Part shown: positions 29,540 through 39,119 of the stretch, piece after piece
Layout of the letters: each line of letters opens with the position of its first letter
How positions within the stretch are numbered: position 1 is the first letter of the stretch
From: Deltaproteobacteria bacterium
GTDB lineage: Bacteria; Desulfobacterota; Syntrophia; Syntrophales; UBA8958
Direction: 5' to 3'
Assembly (NCBI GenBank): GCA_026388335.1
Contig: JAPLJZ010000161.1
Span: forward strand, 1-47,542
Length of the DNA: 47,542 nucleotides
Made by a program: the position numbers and the translations under genes
Notes under the pieces: generated by a model
What the model saw: the letters and a program-made list of their open reading frames with translations, nothing else
Databases searched by the model: none
Told to the model about the DNA's origin: nothing

Positions 29540-29630
29540 GGTTGCCCACTCCTGCTGTGCGAGCAAGTCCCGGTGGTGAACGGAACATTGTCCGGATGAA
29601 AGAAACAACTTCTCATTCTTGGCAGATCTC

Positions 29631-30578
29631 CTATGCGACCATGCTCTGCATATTTTTTCTAAACCACGCCACCGCTTCTCTGAATCCCTGATCGAAGCCG
29701 TACCGGGGATGCCAACCGAGTTCCTCCTGAATGGCACGAGTATCGGCCGTCCATATCGATGTGTCCCATATCCGGTCCGTCATGGAACCCCAAACCGGCT
29801 CGGTTTTGATATCCATCACTTCACAGGCCGTTTCCACGACTTCGCGAATAGATGTCTGCACACCCGTACCGACATTGTAGACGGCTCCCCGCAGACGGTG
29901 GGCCAAATCTGCTGCCAGCAGGTATGCCGTAATTACATCTTCCGTGAAGACGAAATCTCGGGCAATTTCCGGGCTGACAAGGGGCGGCAGCTCTCCCCGG
30001 AGCCCCCGTGAGATAAGAGTGGGGATAAGACGCGTCGATTCCTCCCAGGGACCATAAACTGAGTAGAGCCTGAGTGTTAAAAGGGGCAAGTGATGATACA
30101 TGGCCGCATAGGTACAGAAAAGGGTCGCCGATGCCTTGGTAACGGCGTAGTGACTGTTCGGTTCCAGCCACTCCTTTTCCGACGGTGGGTGATCCTTGAA
30201 CCCGTATTCAGAAGATGATCCGGTGTGTATGAACGCTTCGCAGCCTGTTTTTATGCACGCCTCAACAAGGTTGACCGTCCCGATGAAATTGGTTTGAATC
30301 ATCTGTTGAAAATCCTTCTGGTCCGAGTAGGCGCCATATGCAGCCATATGAAAGATGCGGTGGGGCTGAATGTCGCGAACCAGTCCGGCGAGTCTTTCCG
30401 AATGGGCAAAATCCGTGATATGAAGATTAATTTTCTTAAGGATGGAATCAATACGCCAGGGTCTGAAATTTTCCCTGACAAGCAGATGGACCTCGTGACC
30501 GTCACCGCACAAGCGGTGCGTCAGATTGGCACCCACAAAGCCCGTCGCTCCGGTAATTATAATACGCTTGTTTTTCAT
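29631..30578 (-). CDS. NAD-dependent epimerase/dehydratase (extended SDR)
   Basis: ITGATGFVGANLTHRL, YAVTKASATLF, LRLYSVYGPWEESTRLIP. Confidence 0.88.
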   Translation of the reverse strand: MKNKRIIITGATGFVGANLTHRLCGDGHEVHLLVRENFRPWRIDSILKKINLHITDFAHSERLAGLVRDIQPHRIFHMAAYGAYSDQKDFQQMIQTNFIGTVNLVEACIKTGCEAFIHTGSSSEYGFKDHPPSEKEWLEPNSHYAVTKASATLFCTYAAMYHHLPLLTLRLYSVYGPWEESTRLIPTLISRGLRGELPPLVSPEIARDFVFTEDVITAYLLAADLAHRLRGAVYNVGTGVQTSIREVVETACEVMDIKTEPVWGSMTDRIWDTSIWTADTRAIQEELGWHPRYGFDQGFREAVAWFRKNMQSMVA

Positions 30579-31295
30579 GATAAGCGCCTTGCAGCCATAA
30601 CATAAACGGCACAGGCCAAGGCATTGAGGACAGGAATAGCTTCTATGGCAGGTTCCATTGTTTTCATCAGTCTGGCTAGTCGGTCCGGGCAGAACATCGG
30701 AACGAACCCGGCGAACTTCTCATAGTTCACTTCACCCCCCGCCTTCTCAACCCAATACCTAAGGCGGCGGGACGAGTATGATTTTTCCCCGTGTTCTCGA
30801 TGGTAACGGGATATTTTCTCAATGATTTTCAGCCCCATGTTGTTTCCGTTCGGTTCATGAATGAGAATTAGAGGAGCAACCCGGAAGCCTTTCGCGGATT
30901 ATCTCCATCGGACTGTCACTGTGGTGGAGAATGCTCTGGATGAGAACCATGTCGAAGGCATCGTCGTGGAAAGGCAGCCACCGCGCATCACTCACGACGA
31001 ACTGAAGGCGACGCTCCCGCGAGTTCATCCTGGCAACATGAATGGCTTGGGGAGCAGCGTCGACAGCAGTGATGATCCGGGGCATTCCCCTGTCAAAAAA
31101 CCGGACCGTGTAGAATCCGTCTCCGCACCCAAGATCGAGGATGGAGCAATCCGACATGGTGACCGCCTGGAGAATGATGTCCGTTGTCCGCTGCGTGGCC
31201 ATCTGCGCACTGAGGGGCGCATCTTTCGTATACAGGTACCCGCCGTGCTGTGCCGCGTCGGTGTCAAATACTGATATTTCATTCACAGGTTTCAT
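30575..31295 (-). pseudogene. Class I SAM methyltransferase split by a 1-nt frameshift (N-part 30855-31295, C-part 30575-30838)
   Basis: N-part: ILDLGCGDGFYTVRFF..VLIQSILHHSD. Dropping one base near 30890-30892 gives ...IREGFRVAPLILIHEPNGNNMGLKIIEKISRYHREHGEKSYSSRRL..., continuous with the C-part. Confidence 0.8.
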
Positions 31296-32251
31296 GTCAC
31301 TCCCGCATGGTTCCGTTCAGATTTCCCGGCGATCAGGCAGATATTACCGAGGGGAACGGTGACCCGCATGGATCGGAACGGCCATGTCCGGAGCAATCTC
31401 AATAATCCATTTTTTATCGGCCCCGGCATAGGGAGAAGCCGGGCCAGATAAAGGGGAGAATAGGTGTTCCAGGCCGGTTCCGTTTCCAAAACAGTGAAAC
31501 CTGCCGCTGAAAAAAGGCGAGGCAACGTTTTAGGACTATATAAATAGGTGTGTTCAATATCGACGACAGGACTGCGTTCTCCGAGGATTTTTGCCGACAC
31601 GGCGTCGATGTTGTGGTTAATGCACAGCACGAGACCGCCGGGCCGCAGAACTCGCATACATTCATCGAGCAGCAACCTGGGATCGGGAATGTGATCCAGC
31701 ACCTGGAACATGCATATGGTATCAAATCGATTTTCCGGAAATAATCCCGGGCGCATGATATCGCAGACAATCCACGGGCGGATGTTCGCCCCAGCTCTAT
31801 TGGCCGCATCGACACTGGGTTCTACTCCCGTTATGCTTCCGTATTTCTGACGAAGCGCCTCTTCAAGAAAGAAACCGTTCCCGCAGCCGATTTCAAGCAA
31901 TGCCCCTTTTCTGAGGCTGTATTTTTCCAGTTTTTTTAAATAACGACCGTAGGAGCGCTTCAGATTATCCGCTTCTTCACCATATTCAAAGGTGCTCTGT
32001 GCGTAGAGATGATTCAGGATTTGAGGTGGAGCAATGGGATCGGAGCGGACCAACCCGCAGCGGTTGCATCTGACCATGCGGAAATGAATACGGTCAGGCA
32101 TCCGTCTTGCCGAAAAGACGGCGGGGCTCAAAGCATCCATGTTGAAGCCTGCGGGATAAAGTTCCGCAGCATTCCCCTCCGTTCCGCATATGGCACAGCG
32201 CGTCGGGTACAATTCACATGGCATCATGAATTTTCTTGTTGGTTGATTCAA
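31292..32251 (-). CDS. Class I SAM methyltransferase with N-terminal zinc-ribbon-like motif
   Basis: CAICG...CNRCGLVRSDP, LLEIGCGNGFFLEEA, RVLRPGGLVLCINHN; true start may be 32227. Confidence 0.87.
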   Translation of the reverse strand: MNQPTRKFMMPCELYPTRCAICGTEGNAAELYPAGFNMDALSPAVFSARRMPDRIHFRMVRCNRCGLVRSDPIAPPQILNHLYAQSTFEYGEEADNLKRSYGRYLKKLEKYSLRKGALLEIGCGNGFFLEEALRQKYGSITGVEPSVDAANRAGANIRPWIVCDIMRPGLFPENRFDTICMFQVLDHIPDPRLLLDECMRVLRPGGLVLCINHNIDAVSAKILGERSPVVDIEHTYLYSPKTLPRLFSAAGFTVLETEPAWNTYSPLYLARLLPMPGPIKNGLLRLLRTWPFRSMRVTVPLGNICLIAGKSERNHAGVT

Positions 32252-33209
32252 CGGCGGAATCCGGTCTGTTCAGAATACTGTCCACGATGAAGGGAGGGCG
32301 CTTTTTGACTTCATCGTAGATATGCGACAGATAGGATCCTATGATGCTTAAACACAGCAACTGGATACCCCCGATGAAAAGGATGAGGACAATGATGGTT
32401 GAAAACCCAGGCGGTACGAGTTCCGGCGCTATGACGCGCAGAATGATCTGGGCCGTTGTGGCAAAGAGGGATACAACAACCGTAAAAAAAGCCAGGAATG
32501 TAATAAATTCGAGGGGAATGTAAGAAAATGAGAATATCGCCTTACGAGCCCATCCCAGGTTTTTTAAAAGCGAGTTTGTTGTTCTCCCAAACATGCGTTC
32601 AGGACGGACATAGGGGATGCCTGTCTGTTTAAAGCCAATCCAGGCCCTTAATCCCCGCATGAAACGATTGTTTTCCGGAAGGCTGTTCAGTGCGTCAACG
32701 GCTCGTCGATCAATCAGGGAAAAATCCCCGGCATCCAGAGGCATCGGGACATAGGAGGCGGAACGAAAAACACGGTAAAACAGTTTGTACGCGAATTGAA
32801 GAAATACGGTTGCATCACGTTTGACGCGAATTCCATAGACAATGTCGTATCCTTCCTGCCATTTCTGGTAGAATGATTCGATCAGCTCTGGCGGATCCTG
32901 GAGATCTCCGTCCAGTAAAACGACGGCATCTCCCGTCGCGATGCGCATGCCGCTCGTAAAAGCGTTTTGCGACCCGAAATTCCGGGTATGGTTGATGACA
33001 ACCACCTGCTTATCCTGACGGGCAAGTTCTGCGAGAACCTCTGCGGCATTGTCAGGGCTCCTGTCGTTGACAAAAATGATCTCATACTGGACACGAAGCT
33101 TGGCGAATACGGCTTTTAAGCGCTCATACATGAAGGGCACCGCCGGTGCATCGAGGTAACAGGCTACGATCGCGCTGATTTTAATATCCGAAGATGGTTT
33201 TGTAGTCAT
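32214..33209 (-). CDS. GT2 polyprenyl-phosphate sugar synthase (GtrB/ArnC/DPM1-like) with two C-terminal TM segments
   Basis: Start chosen at ATG 33209 (MTTKPSSDIKISAIVACYLDAPAVPFMYERL); DGDLQDPPELI, FGRTTNSLLKNLGWARKAIFSFS, C-terminal TM pair, IGSYLSHIYDEVKKRP. Confidence 0.9.
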   Translation of the reverse strand: MTTKPSSDIKISAIVACYLDAPAVPFMYERLKAVFAKLRVQYEIIFVNDRSPDNAAEVLAELARQDKQVVVINHTRNFGSQNAFTSGMRIATGDAVVLLDGDLQDPPELIESFYQKWQEGYDIVYGIRVKRDATVFLQFAYKLFYRVFRSASYVPMPLDAGDFSLIDRRAVDALNSLPENNRFMRGLRAWIGFKQTGIPYVRPERMFGRTTNSLLKNLGWARKAIFSFSYIPLEFITFLAFFTVVVSLFATTAQIILRVIAPELVPPGFSTIIVLILFIGGIQLLCLSIIGSYLSHIYDEVKKRPPFIVDSILNRPDSAVESTNKKIHDAM

Positions 33210-33216
33210 AGAACGA

Positions 33217-34149
33217 TCATTCCCCCGGCATTTTTCCCAGTAACTCGAGGCCCTTTTCGGCAATTTGTCGTCCGCTGATTCCATTGAGCGTATGCATACA
33301 TGACTGGCTACCCGATAAACCATTTGGAAAGGTTCTGACACCGCAACGAAGGACTTTGCACGGCAGTCCGTTTTCCGCGACCACTTCTGAAATCAGGGAA
33401 CCCAAGCCTCCATTCACAAAATGTCCTTCCACCGTTATTGCAAGACAAAACATTTTTAGAACATCTGCAAGATTATCACGCATGGAGTCATGAATATGCG
33501 ACACCACCATGAGTGTGCCTTGTACACCCCTGCCTTCAAGGATTTTAAGAGCTTCAGCGGCTTCGTTTGTGACGTTCCCGATTGAGACGATTAAAATATC
33601 AGTCCCCTTTCCGATAAGTTGGGGGATAGCGAATTCAAAGCGTCCGTCGAGACCGGCAATGGTGTTGACCTCATCTTTGCCGAGGCGGTAATAGACGGGC
33701 ATCGGGAGATTCCAGGTTGATTTCAGCGCTTCGCAGGCTTGAAGGTGATCGGCTGGTGCAACAATGTTCATACCGGGCAGAATTCTCAGAATACCGATGT
33801 CTTCAAGACCGTAATGGGAGATGCCGTTGGTGCCGTAATCGAATCCACCACCTATACCTATGATTCGAACAGGCAACGCATGATCCATGGGTCCGTTTCT
33901 GATAAATTCATAGGGCCGCAACACAGCGAAAGGGACAATCGAATAAACAAAGGGAATAAAACCAGCTTCCGCCAGCCCCGTAGCCACTCCCATCATGTTC
34001 TGTTCCGAAACCCCTACATTGAAAAAGCGATCCGGAAAACTTTCCGAAAATGTTTCCAGGGCCATGAATCCCAAGTCCGCCGTTAACAAAACGATACGTT
34101 CGTCCTTACGTGCGAGCTCAGTTAATGTTCGAATAAAGGGTCTACGCAC
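33217..34149 (-). CDS. Transketolase, C-terminal subunit
   Basis: RIVLLTADLGFMALETFSESFPDRFFNVGVSEQNMMGVATGLAEAGFIPFVYSI; pairs with the N-terminal subunit upstream. Confidence 0.92.
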   Translation of the reverse strand: MRRPFIRTLTELARKDERIVLLTADLGFMALETFSESFPDRFFNVGVSEQNMMGVATGLAEAGFIPFVYSIVPFAVLRPYEFIRNGPMDHALPVRIIGIGGGFDYGTNGISHYGLEDIGILRILPGMNIVAPADHLQACEALKSTWNLPMPVYYRLGKDEVNTIAGLDGRFEFAIPQLIGKGTDILIVSIGNVTNEAAEALKILEGRGVQGTLMVVSHIHDSMRDNLADVLKMFCLAITVEGHFVNGGLGSLISEVVAENGLPCKVLRCGVRTFPNGLSGSQSCMHTLNGISGRQIAEKGLELLGKMPGE

Positions 34150-34936
34150 GATGATCTATTTCCCTGAGTGCTATTTCGTATTCTTCATCGTTCATGGGCA
34201 TATAGTGCCACTTGATTTGCCTTTCCATGAAGGATACGCCTTTACCGAATGTTGTATGGGCAATTAGCACATGAGGTATCCCACGTGTTTCTTTCAGGGT
34301 TTCAATGGTGTCAGTCATGGCCTGGATATCGTGTCCGTCCACATCACGGGCATCCCAACCGAAAGCACGCCAGCGTTCGCTCATGGAATTCATCGCCAGG
34401 ACATTCCTTGTGTAGCCCAATGCCTGCTGTCCATTCAAATCGATTATGGCAATCAGGTTATCAAGACCATGATGGGCCGAGAACATGGCGGCCTCCCAGA
34501 CGGATCCTTCGTTGCATTCTGCATCGCTCAACAGGACAAAAACCCTGCGTTTGGATGTCTGCATACGGGCTGCCAGCGCTGCACCAGCACCCATCGTTAA
34601 TCCCATCCCCAATGATCCCGTTGAAAAATCAATTCCCTTGAGCTTGTGGTCCGGATGAACGCCAAGGTAACTTTCGTTACAGCAATAGGTGTTCAGCTCT
34701 TCCTGATTGAGCCACTTTTTCATATAAAAGGCGGCATACAAAGCAAGGGCGGCATGACCCTTGGAAAGAATGAAGCGGTCACGGTCGGGATCGCCGGGTG
34801 ATGGAATGCGCAGGACACGCATATACAGGGCGGTAATGATATCCACTACTGACAGTGCAGATCCAATGTGGCCGACATTGGCCCGTTTGGACTGCTCCAG
34901 TATAATTCTCCTGCAATCCGCAGACAAGCGATCCAT
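34142..34936 (-). CDS. Transketolase, N-terminal (ThDP-binding) subunit
   Basis: GHIGSALSVVDIITALY, DRFILSKGHAALALYAAF, LLSDAECNEGSVWEAAMFSAHHGLDNLIAIIDLN. Confidence 0.93.
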   Translation of the reverse strand: MDRLSADCRRIILEQSKRANVGHIGSALSVVDIITALYMRVLRIPSPGDPDRDRFILSKGHAALALYAAFYMKKWLNQEELNTYCCNESYLGVHPDHKLKGIDFSTGSLGMGLTMGAGAALAARMQTSKRRVFVLLSDAECNEGSVWEAAMFSAHHGLDNLIAIIDLNGQQALGYTRNVLAMNSMSERWRAFGWDARDVDGHDIQAMTDTIETLKETRGIPHVLIAHTTFGKGVSFMERQIKWHYMPMNDEEYEIALREIDHRA

Positions 34937-35037
34937 CGTTACATGCTCCCGGGAGTTTTTAACAGGGCTCCTGATACTTTGATCGAATAATGGTTGTCAA
35001 GACAAAAGTGACCGCTTTACGATCATGAGCTTTTTAA

Positions 35038-35766
35038 CTACTCGATTTGACAAACGGCATGGACGGCCAGCCCGCCAAGGCGGTTGAATCGGGCCCATCG
35101 GTTTTCCATGCTGAAAATGGACAGAAGCAACCTGTTCATAATGGGGTGTGCGGGCCTGAGATCCGAAGCGGCAGGCCGGTCATCCTTTTTTTTCATCAGG
35201 CGGATCAGGAAGACCATGGGCAGGATGGACGCACCATAATAATAAATAGTCTTTAATTTCAAGAATGGCACTTTGCAAATGAGTGCCTGCAGGGTTTCCT
35301 TGTTATAACGTCTGCGATGGCCAAGAAAAACATCATGAGACGACCAGAGGGACTGAAATGCCGGCACGGAAATGAACAGGAAGCCGCCTTTCCGGCAGCG
35401 GATGGAAACAGACTTCAGCGCCGATGCATCGTCCTCAATGTGTTCCAGGACATGCATCATTAAAATGACATCAAATAATCGATCATCGGGAAAAGCAGGA
35501 TATATAAAGGTGTTTCCGTCGGCAACGGGTGTTTTTACGGAAAAGGCAGAATCAATTCCACGCAGTTGATCCGCCCTGAGAATGCCGGATTTCTCGAGCA
35601 TCATCAGATAAAGGCCGATTCCGCAGCCAAAATCGGCCACCTGCATTGTCCGGAGCGGAATAGGCAACGATCTGATTACCCCTGCCAGATGCCTGAACTG
35701 AGCCCGGTAGTACCAATGCTCCATGGCCTCCGCGCAGGTCAGCTGTCCCTGTTCGACAACATCCAT
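35038..35766 (-). CDS. Class I SAM methyltransferase
   Basis: QVADFGCGIGLYLMML, DVILMMHVLEHIEDD, ISVPAFQSLWSSHDVFLGHRRRY. Confidence 0.87.
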   Translation of the reverse strand: MDVVEQGQLTCAEAMEHWYYRAQFRHLAGVIRSLPIPLRTMQVADFGCGIGLYLMMLEKSGILRADQLRGIDSAFSVKTPVADGNTFIYPAFPDDRLFDVILMMHVLEHIEDDASALKSVSIRCRKGGFLFISVPAFQSLWSSHDVFLGHRRRYNKETLQALICKVPFLKLKTIYYYGASILPMVFLIRLMKKKDDRPAASDLRPAHPIMNRLLLSIFSMENRWARFNRLGGLAVHAVCQIE

Positions 35767-36527
35767 TTTTTTCTTCTTTTTCTGATGTAGAAAAGGCTTT
35801 TCACCATTCGTGCCGAATCCTTCAGGAGAGACACCTTGCTGCCGGGGATATCCTGCCAGTCTACGGGAATTTCCTCGAGTTGGTACCCGGCATCGGACAG
35901 GGCTGCAATAAGCTCGCTGTCAAAGGCGAATCTATCTTCCTTCAAGATGCTACAGATCATCTTGAAGGCCTCTGCGGGAACAACCTTGAAGCCACACTGG
36001 GAATCGTAAATAGATTCATTGATGACGAAGCCAACCAACGTGGCATAGATACGTCCCGTCACATGGCGTTTCCAGTGTCTTTCCACGGAACGGCCAAGCA
36101 TCCTGATGCGGGAACCAAAGAAACAGCGGGAGCTGTCATTGTGAGCAATGATCATGTCAAAAACCCGGACCACCTCCTGGGCCGGCGTCGCCCCATCGGC
36201 ATCGGCAAAAGCCAGCCATGAAGCTGATCCACCAGCGCTCCACCCGGAACGGACGGCAAACCCTTTTCCCCTGTTACACTCAAGAAACAGAGGTTCAACA
36301 ATGAAATCGTTATTTTTTCTCATTTCATGAAGCGTGTCACGAAGTTTCTTTCTTTCCGCTTCACTTGATCCGTCGTCGACTACCAGAATGTGCGTGCGGT
36401 ATTCCTTAGTTTTTAGCAGTGAAGCGAGTTCTGAAAGGTATGAAGGAAGGCGCTTGCTTTCCTCATAACAGGGGATCACCAGATGAAATAATGGAAGAGG
36501 TTGATTATTTAGATGTTTCATGGCCAT
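35739..36527 (-). CDS. GT2, dolichyl-phosphate glucosyltransferase (ALG5)-like
   Basis: LVIPCYEESKRLPSYL, LVVDDGSSE, GKGFAVRSGW..., FADADGATP, DSQCGFKVV, IPVDWQDIPGSKVS. Confidence 0.9.
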   Translation of the reverse strand: MAMKHLNNQPLPLFHLVIPCYEESKRLPSYLSELASLLKTKEYRTHILVVDDGSSEAERKKLRDTLHEMRKNNDFIVEPLFLECNRGKGFAVRSGWSAGGSASWLAFADADGATPAQEVVRVFDMIIAHNDSSRCFFGSRIRMLGRSVERHWKRHVTGRIYATLVGFVINESIYDSQCGFKVVPAEAFKMICSILKEDRFAFDSELIAALSDAGYQLEEIPVDWQDIPGSKVSLLKDSARMVKSLFYIRKRRKKWMLSNRDS

Positions 36528-37749
36528 TCCGCCGAATCATGGAGTATAGTTGGAACCAACCAAAGGGAGCGACAATGGAAAAAAGAATGTGTATTGACAG
36601 GGGAACGCGGTAATCCAGTTCCCGTTGAAACAGACTGATGGCCATGGCAAGGGTCATTCCCATAATCGTTATGCCGGTGGCCTGAAACCTTCTTTCGCTT
36701 TTCAGAACGACAGCAAGAACGGAACCGGCGAAGAGAATGAAGGATAGGGTAAAACTGTATATATTATTTTTTACCGAACACCAAGGACAATAGAGCGAAG
36801 GAAAGATAATGGATGTTAGACGTAAAAAATACATTTTGAGCCATGTCACAGGTTTTTCTCTTATGAAACTCATCCCTTCCATGGACAGGGCATAGTTTGG
36901 AGAGATAAAACCGGGACGGCTCTGTGCCCTTTCGATGACATGCCCCCTGGAATCGTACGCAGCCGATTGTTCCGCAGGACTATTGGTGGACATGCGCGTA
37001 GATATGTAAAGGGCGTAGGCGACGTGTATGTTGGAGAAGAAGGCTTCCCGGACCTGTTTATGATACGTCAGTGTTGCGGCGGCGGTACTTGCGCCGAAAA
37101 AAACGAGGCAAATCAAAACCAGCGCGTTTTTCTGAAGAGAAAGACCCCGTATTGAAAGGATGCGAAATAAAAGAATGAGGAATGCAACCACCACTACGAA
37201 GAAGCCCTCCGGTCTGGTCAGCGTGCATATGAGTCCGGAAACGAAGAAGAGAAAAACGCTGGCAGGCCGCGGGTTCACCCAGGCGCTGACGGTGCAGAAG
37301 GCGAACCAAGCCAGAAAGAAGTGAAAGGGGATGTCGCCCGATGTCCAAGGAAACCAGTAGGCCATCATCAAGTTTACGGCGACGAGAAAGGCGGCTATTT
37401 TGCCGCATTTGGGATCAAGAAACTCCCTTGTTGTCTTATAGACAAGATAGATGGTTCCAAGAGACAACATGGTATGCAGAACGAAGACATAAACGGCCAG
37501 GCGGATATGCAGGAGGTATGCAGGGCTCAAAAGAAGACCGTACACCGGCTGATGAGGGCGGTTCGCCTTGAAATACAATCCCCAATTTCCCTGGAGGATC
37601 GTCTGCGCCATTGTCTCGAACTCGCACGCATCGTTTCCCTTGTATCCCCCCTGATACCACCAGGAAAAGGACCGTATAGCGAGTCCAATAAGGAGAATAG
37701 ATAAGAGAACGAACCTATCGGAGCGGAGCAATTTTACTATTTGGGTCAT
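36505..37749 (-). CDS. Polytopic membrane protein, putative ArnT/PMT-like glycosyltransferase
   Basis: Multi-TM; clear similarity to the 28253-29539 product (TRPEG, HVAYALYIST, SLFQRELDYRV). Confidence 0.7.
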   Translation of the reverse strand: MTQIVKLLRSDRFVLLSILLIGLAIRSFSWWYQGGYKGNDACEFETMAQTILQGNWGLYFKANRPHQPVYGLLLSPAYLLHIRLAVYVFVLHTMLSLGTIYLVYKTTREFLDPKCGKIAAFLVAVNLMMAYWFPWTSGDIPFHFFLAWFAFCTVSAWVNPRPASVFLFFVSGLICTLTRPEGFFVVVVAFLILLFRILSIRGLSLQKNALVLICLVFFGASTAAATLTYHKQVREAFFSNIHVAYALYISTRMSTNSPAEQSAAYDSRGHVIERAQSRPGFISPNYALSMEGMSFIREKPVTWLKMYFLRLTSIIFPSLYCPWCSVKNNIYSFTLSFILFAGSVLAVVLKSERRFQATGITIMGMTLAMAISLFQRELDYRVPLSIHILFSIVAPFGWFQLYSMIRRNGHETSK

Positions 37750-39119
37750 TGTGTTGGCATTGCCTTGGAGAAAAAGCGCCGGAATAGCGATTCGTAGGTC
37801 TTCCTTTCATGTTCGGTCAGTTTTACAGGATCCATCATTTCCAAAATGAGTGCCTTGGCGTTTTCGCCCATACGCTTTGCGTAACCGGGGTCTCGCAGAT
37901 ATTTTTCAACAGCGTCTGTCATAGCCTGCCAATCTTTGTAAGGAACCAATTCGCCTGTTATTCCCGTTTGGATCAGTTCGCCCTGCCAGTCGATATCATA
38001 GGCCACAATAGATCGTCCACCAAGCGCTGCCTCCGTGAGGGCTCGGCCCATGAAAGGGGATATAATAACGGTTGCATGGGGAATCACCGTGGCCAACCAT
38101 TCCTGGTTGCGGTTCCCGGCAAACACCATTTGTCCGGAAATGTCAAGTTCTTTCGCCATGACCTCAAGGGAGGGGCCCATGGAACCCTCACCGGCGATGA
38201 TGGCGTTTAATATATATCCCCGCTTTTTCAGTTCTGCGATGACGCGCAGAATATCATCAGGATGTTTCAGTGGCTCAAGCCTGGAGATGGTGAAACTGAA
38301 AGGCTTTTGCCAGACCCCCAAAGGTTCCAGAATTTCTTGCGGAGAAGGCCGTTTCTCCTGTGGCACAAAGTGGGCGGAGTGGATCAGATTCCCGTAGCGA
38401 AAGATTGTTGCATATTCTTTTCTCGCACCATTGGCGATGGCAAAGTCGAGATTATCCTGATTGGCCCCTGCCACAAGATCCATCCGCTTCAGAGTATAAC
38501 GGTCGATAAGTTTTTCTATCCATCTTTTCCTGAATAGACGGGGAAAGGCAAGGTTACCTGTAGAGGCGTAGAACGCATCATAATTGACATTCACCCGCAC
38601 AGCGCAAGGTATTTTGCACACACGGGAAATCAGAACGGCCCAGAGTCCCAGATAATAAGGATCACCGGCCCGGACGGCGCAAATATGTTCTTTCCTGATC
38701 AGGTTGATCAGGTAACAATAAACATGCCATTGTGACAGGAGGAAATTCAATAACGGAAAGGATTTCAACAGATCATAACGACCTATTTTCCCTTCCGCTA
38801 TGGTATGATTTTCTGCTAAAGACGTTTCCTCTACCGGTCCATAAAGATCCATCGGATTGCTCGGAGGGATAACCGTGGCGCAGGGGTGAACCGACCAAAC
38901 ATGTTCAAAGTAGCCATTCAAATCGCGACAAGTGACAGCTTCATGGAGCTGGCGTTCCCTGACCATTTCCAGGGTATAAGCCATATCAAGGACAAGGAGT
39001 TTTCTCCGCAGTTGCCGGGGACGCCGTCCTGTTAGCACGTTAACACCCATAACGGACAGGATGAATATCAAGACAATGAGTGCGGAGGAGACATCCAGTA
39101 TCTTTAATAAGATTCTCAT
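37746..39119 (-). CDS. Glycosyltransferase family 4 with N-terminal TM segment
   Basis: N-terminal TM ALIVLIFILSVMGV; FTISRLEPLKHPDDILRVIAEL, IISPFMGRALTEAALGGRSIVAYDIDWQGELI. Confidence 0.87.
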   Translation of the reverse strand: MRILLKILDVSSALIVLIFILSVMGVNVLTGRRPRQLRRKLLVLDMAYTLEMVRERQLHEAVTCRDLNGYFEHVWSVHPCATVIPPSNPMDLYGPVEETSLAENHTIAEGKIGRYDLLKSFPLLNFLLSQWHVYCYLINLIRKEHICAVRAGDPYYLGLWAVLISRVCKIPCAVRVNVNYDAFYASTGNLAFPRLFRKRWIEKLIDRYTLKRMDLVAGANQDNLDFAIANGARKEYATIFRYGNLIHSAHFVPQEKRPSPQEILEPLGVWQKPFSFTISRLEPLKHPDDILRVIAELKKRGYILNAIIAGEGSMGPSLEVMAKELDISGQMVFAGNRNQEWLATVIPHATVIISPFMGRALTEAALGGRSIVAYDIDWQGELIQTGITGELVPYKDWQAMTDAVEKYLRDPGYAKRMGENAKALILEMMDPVKLTEHERKTYESLFRRFFSKAMPTQ

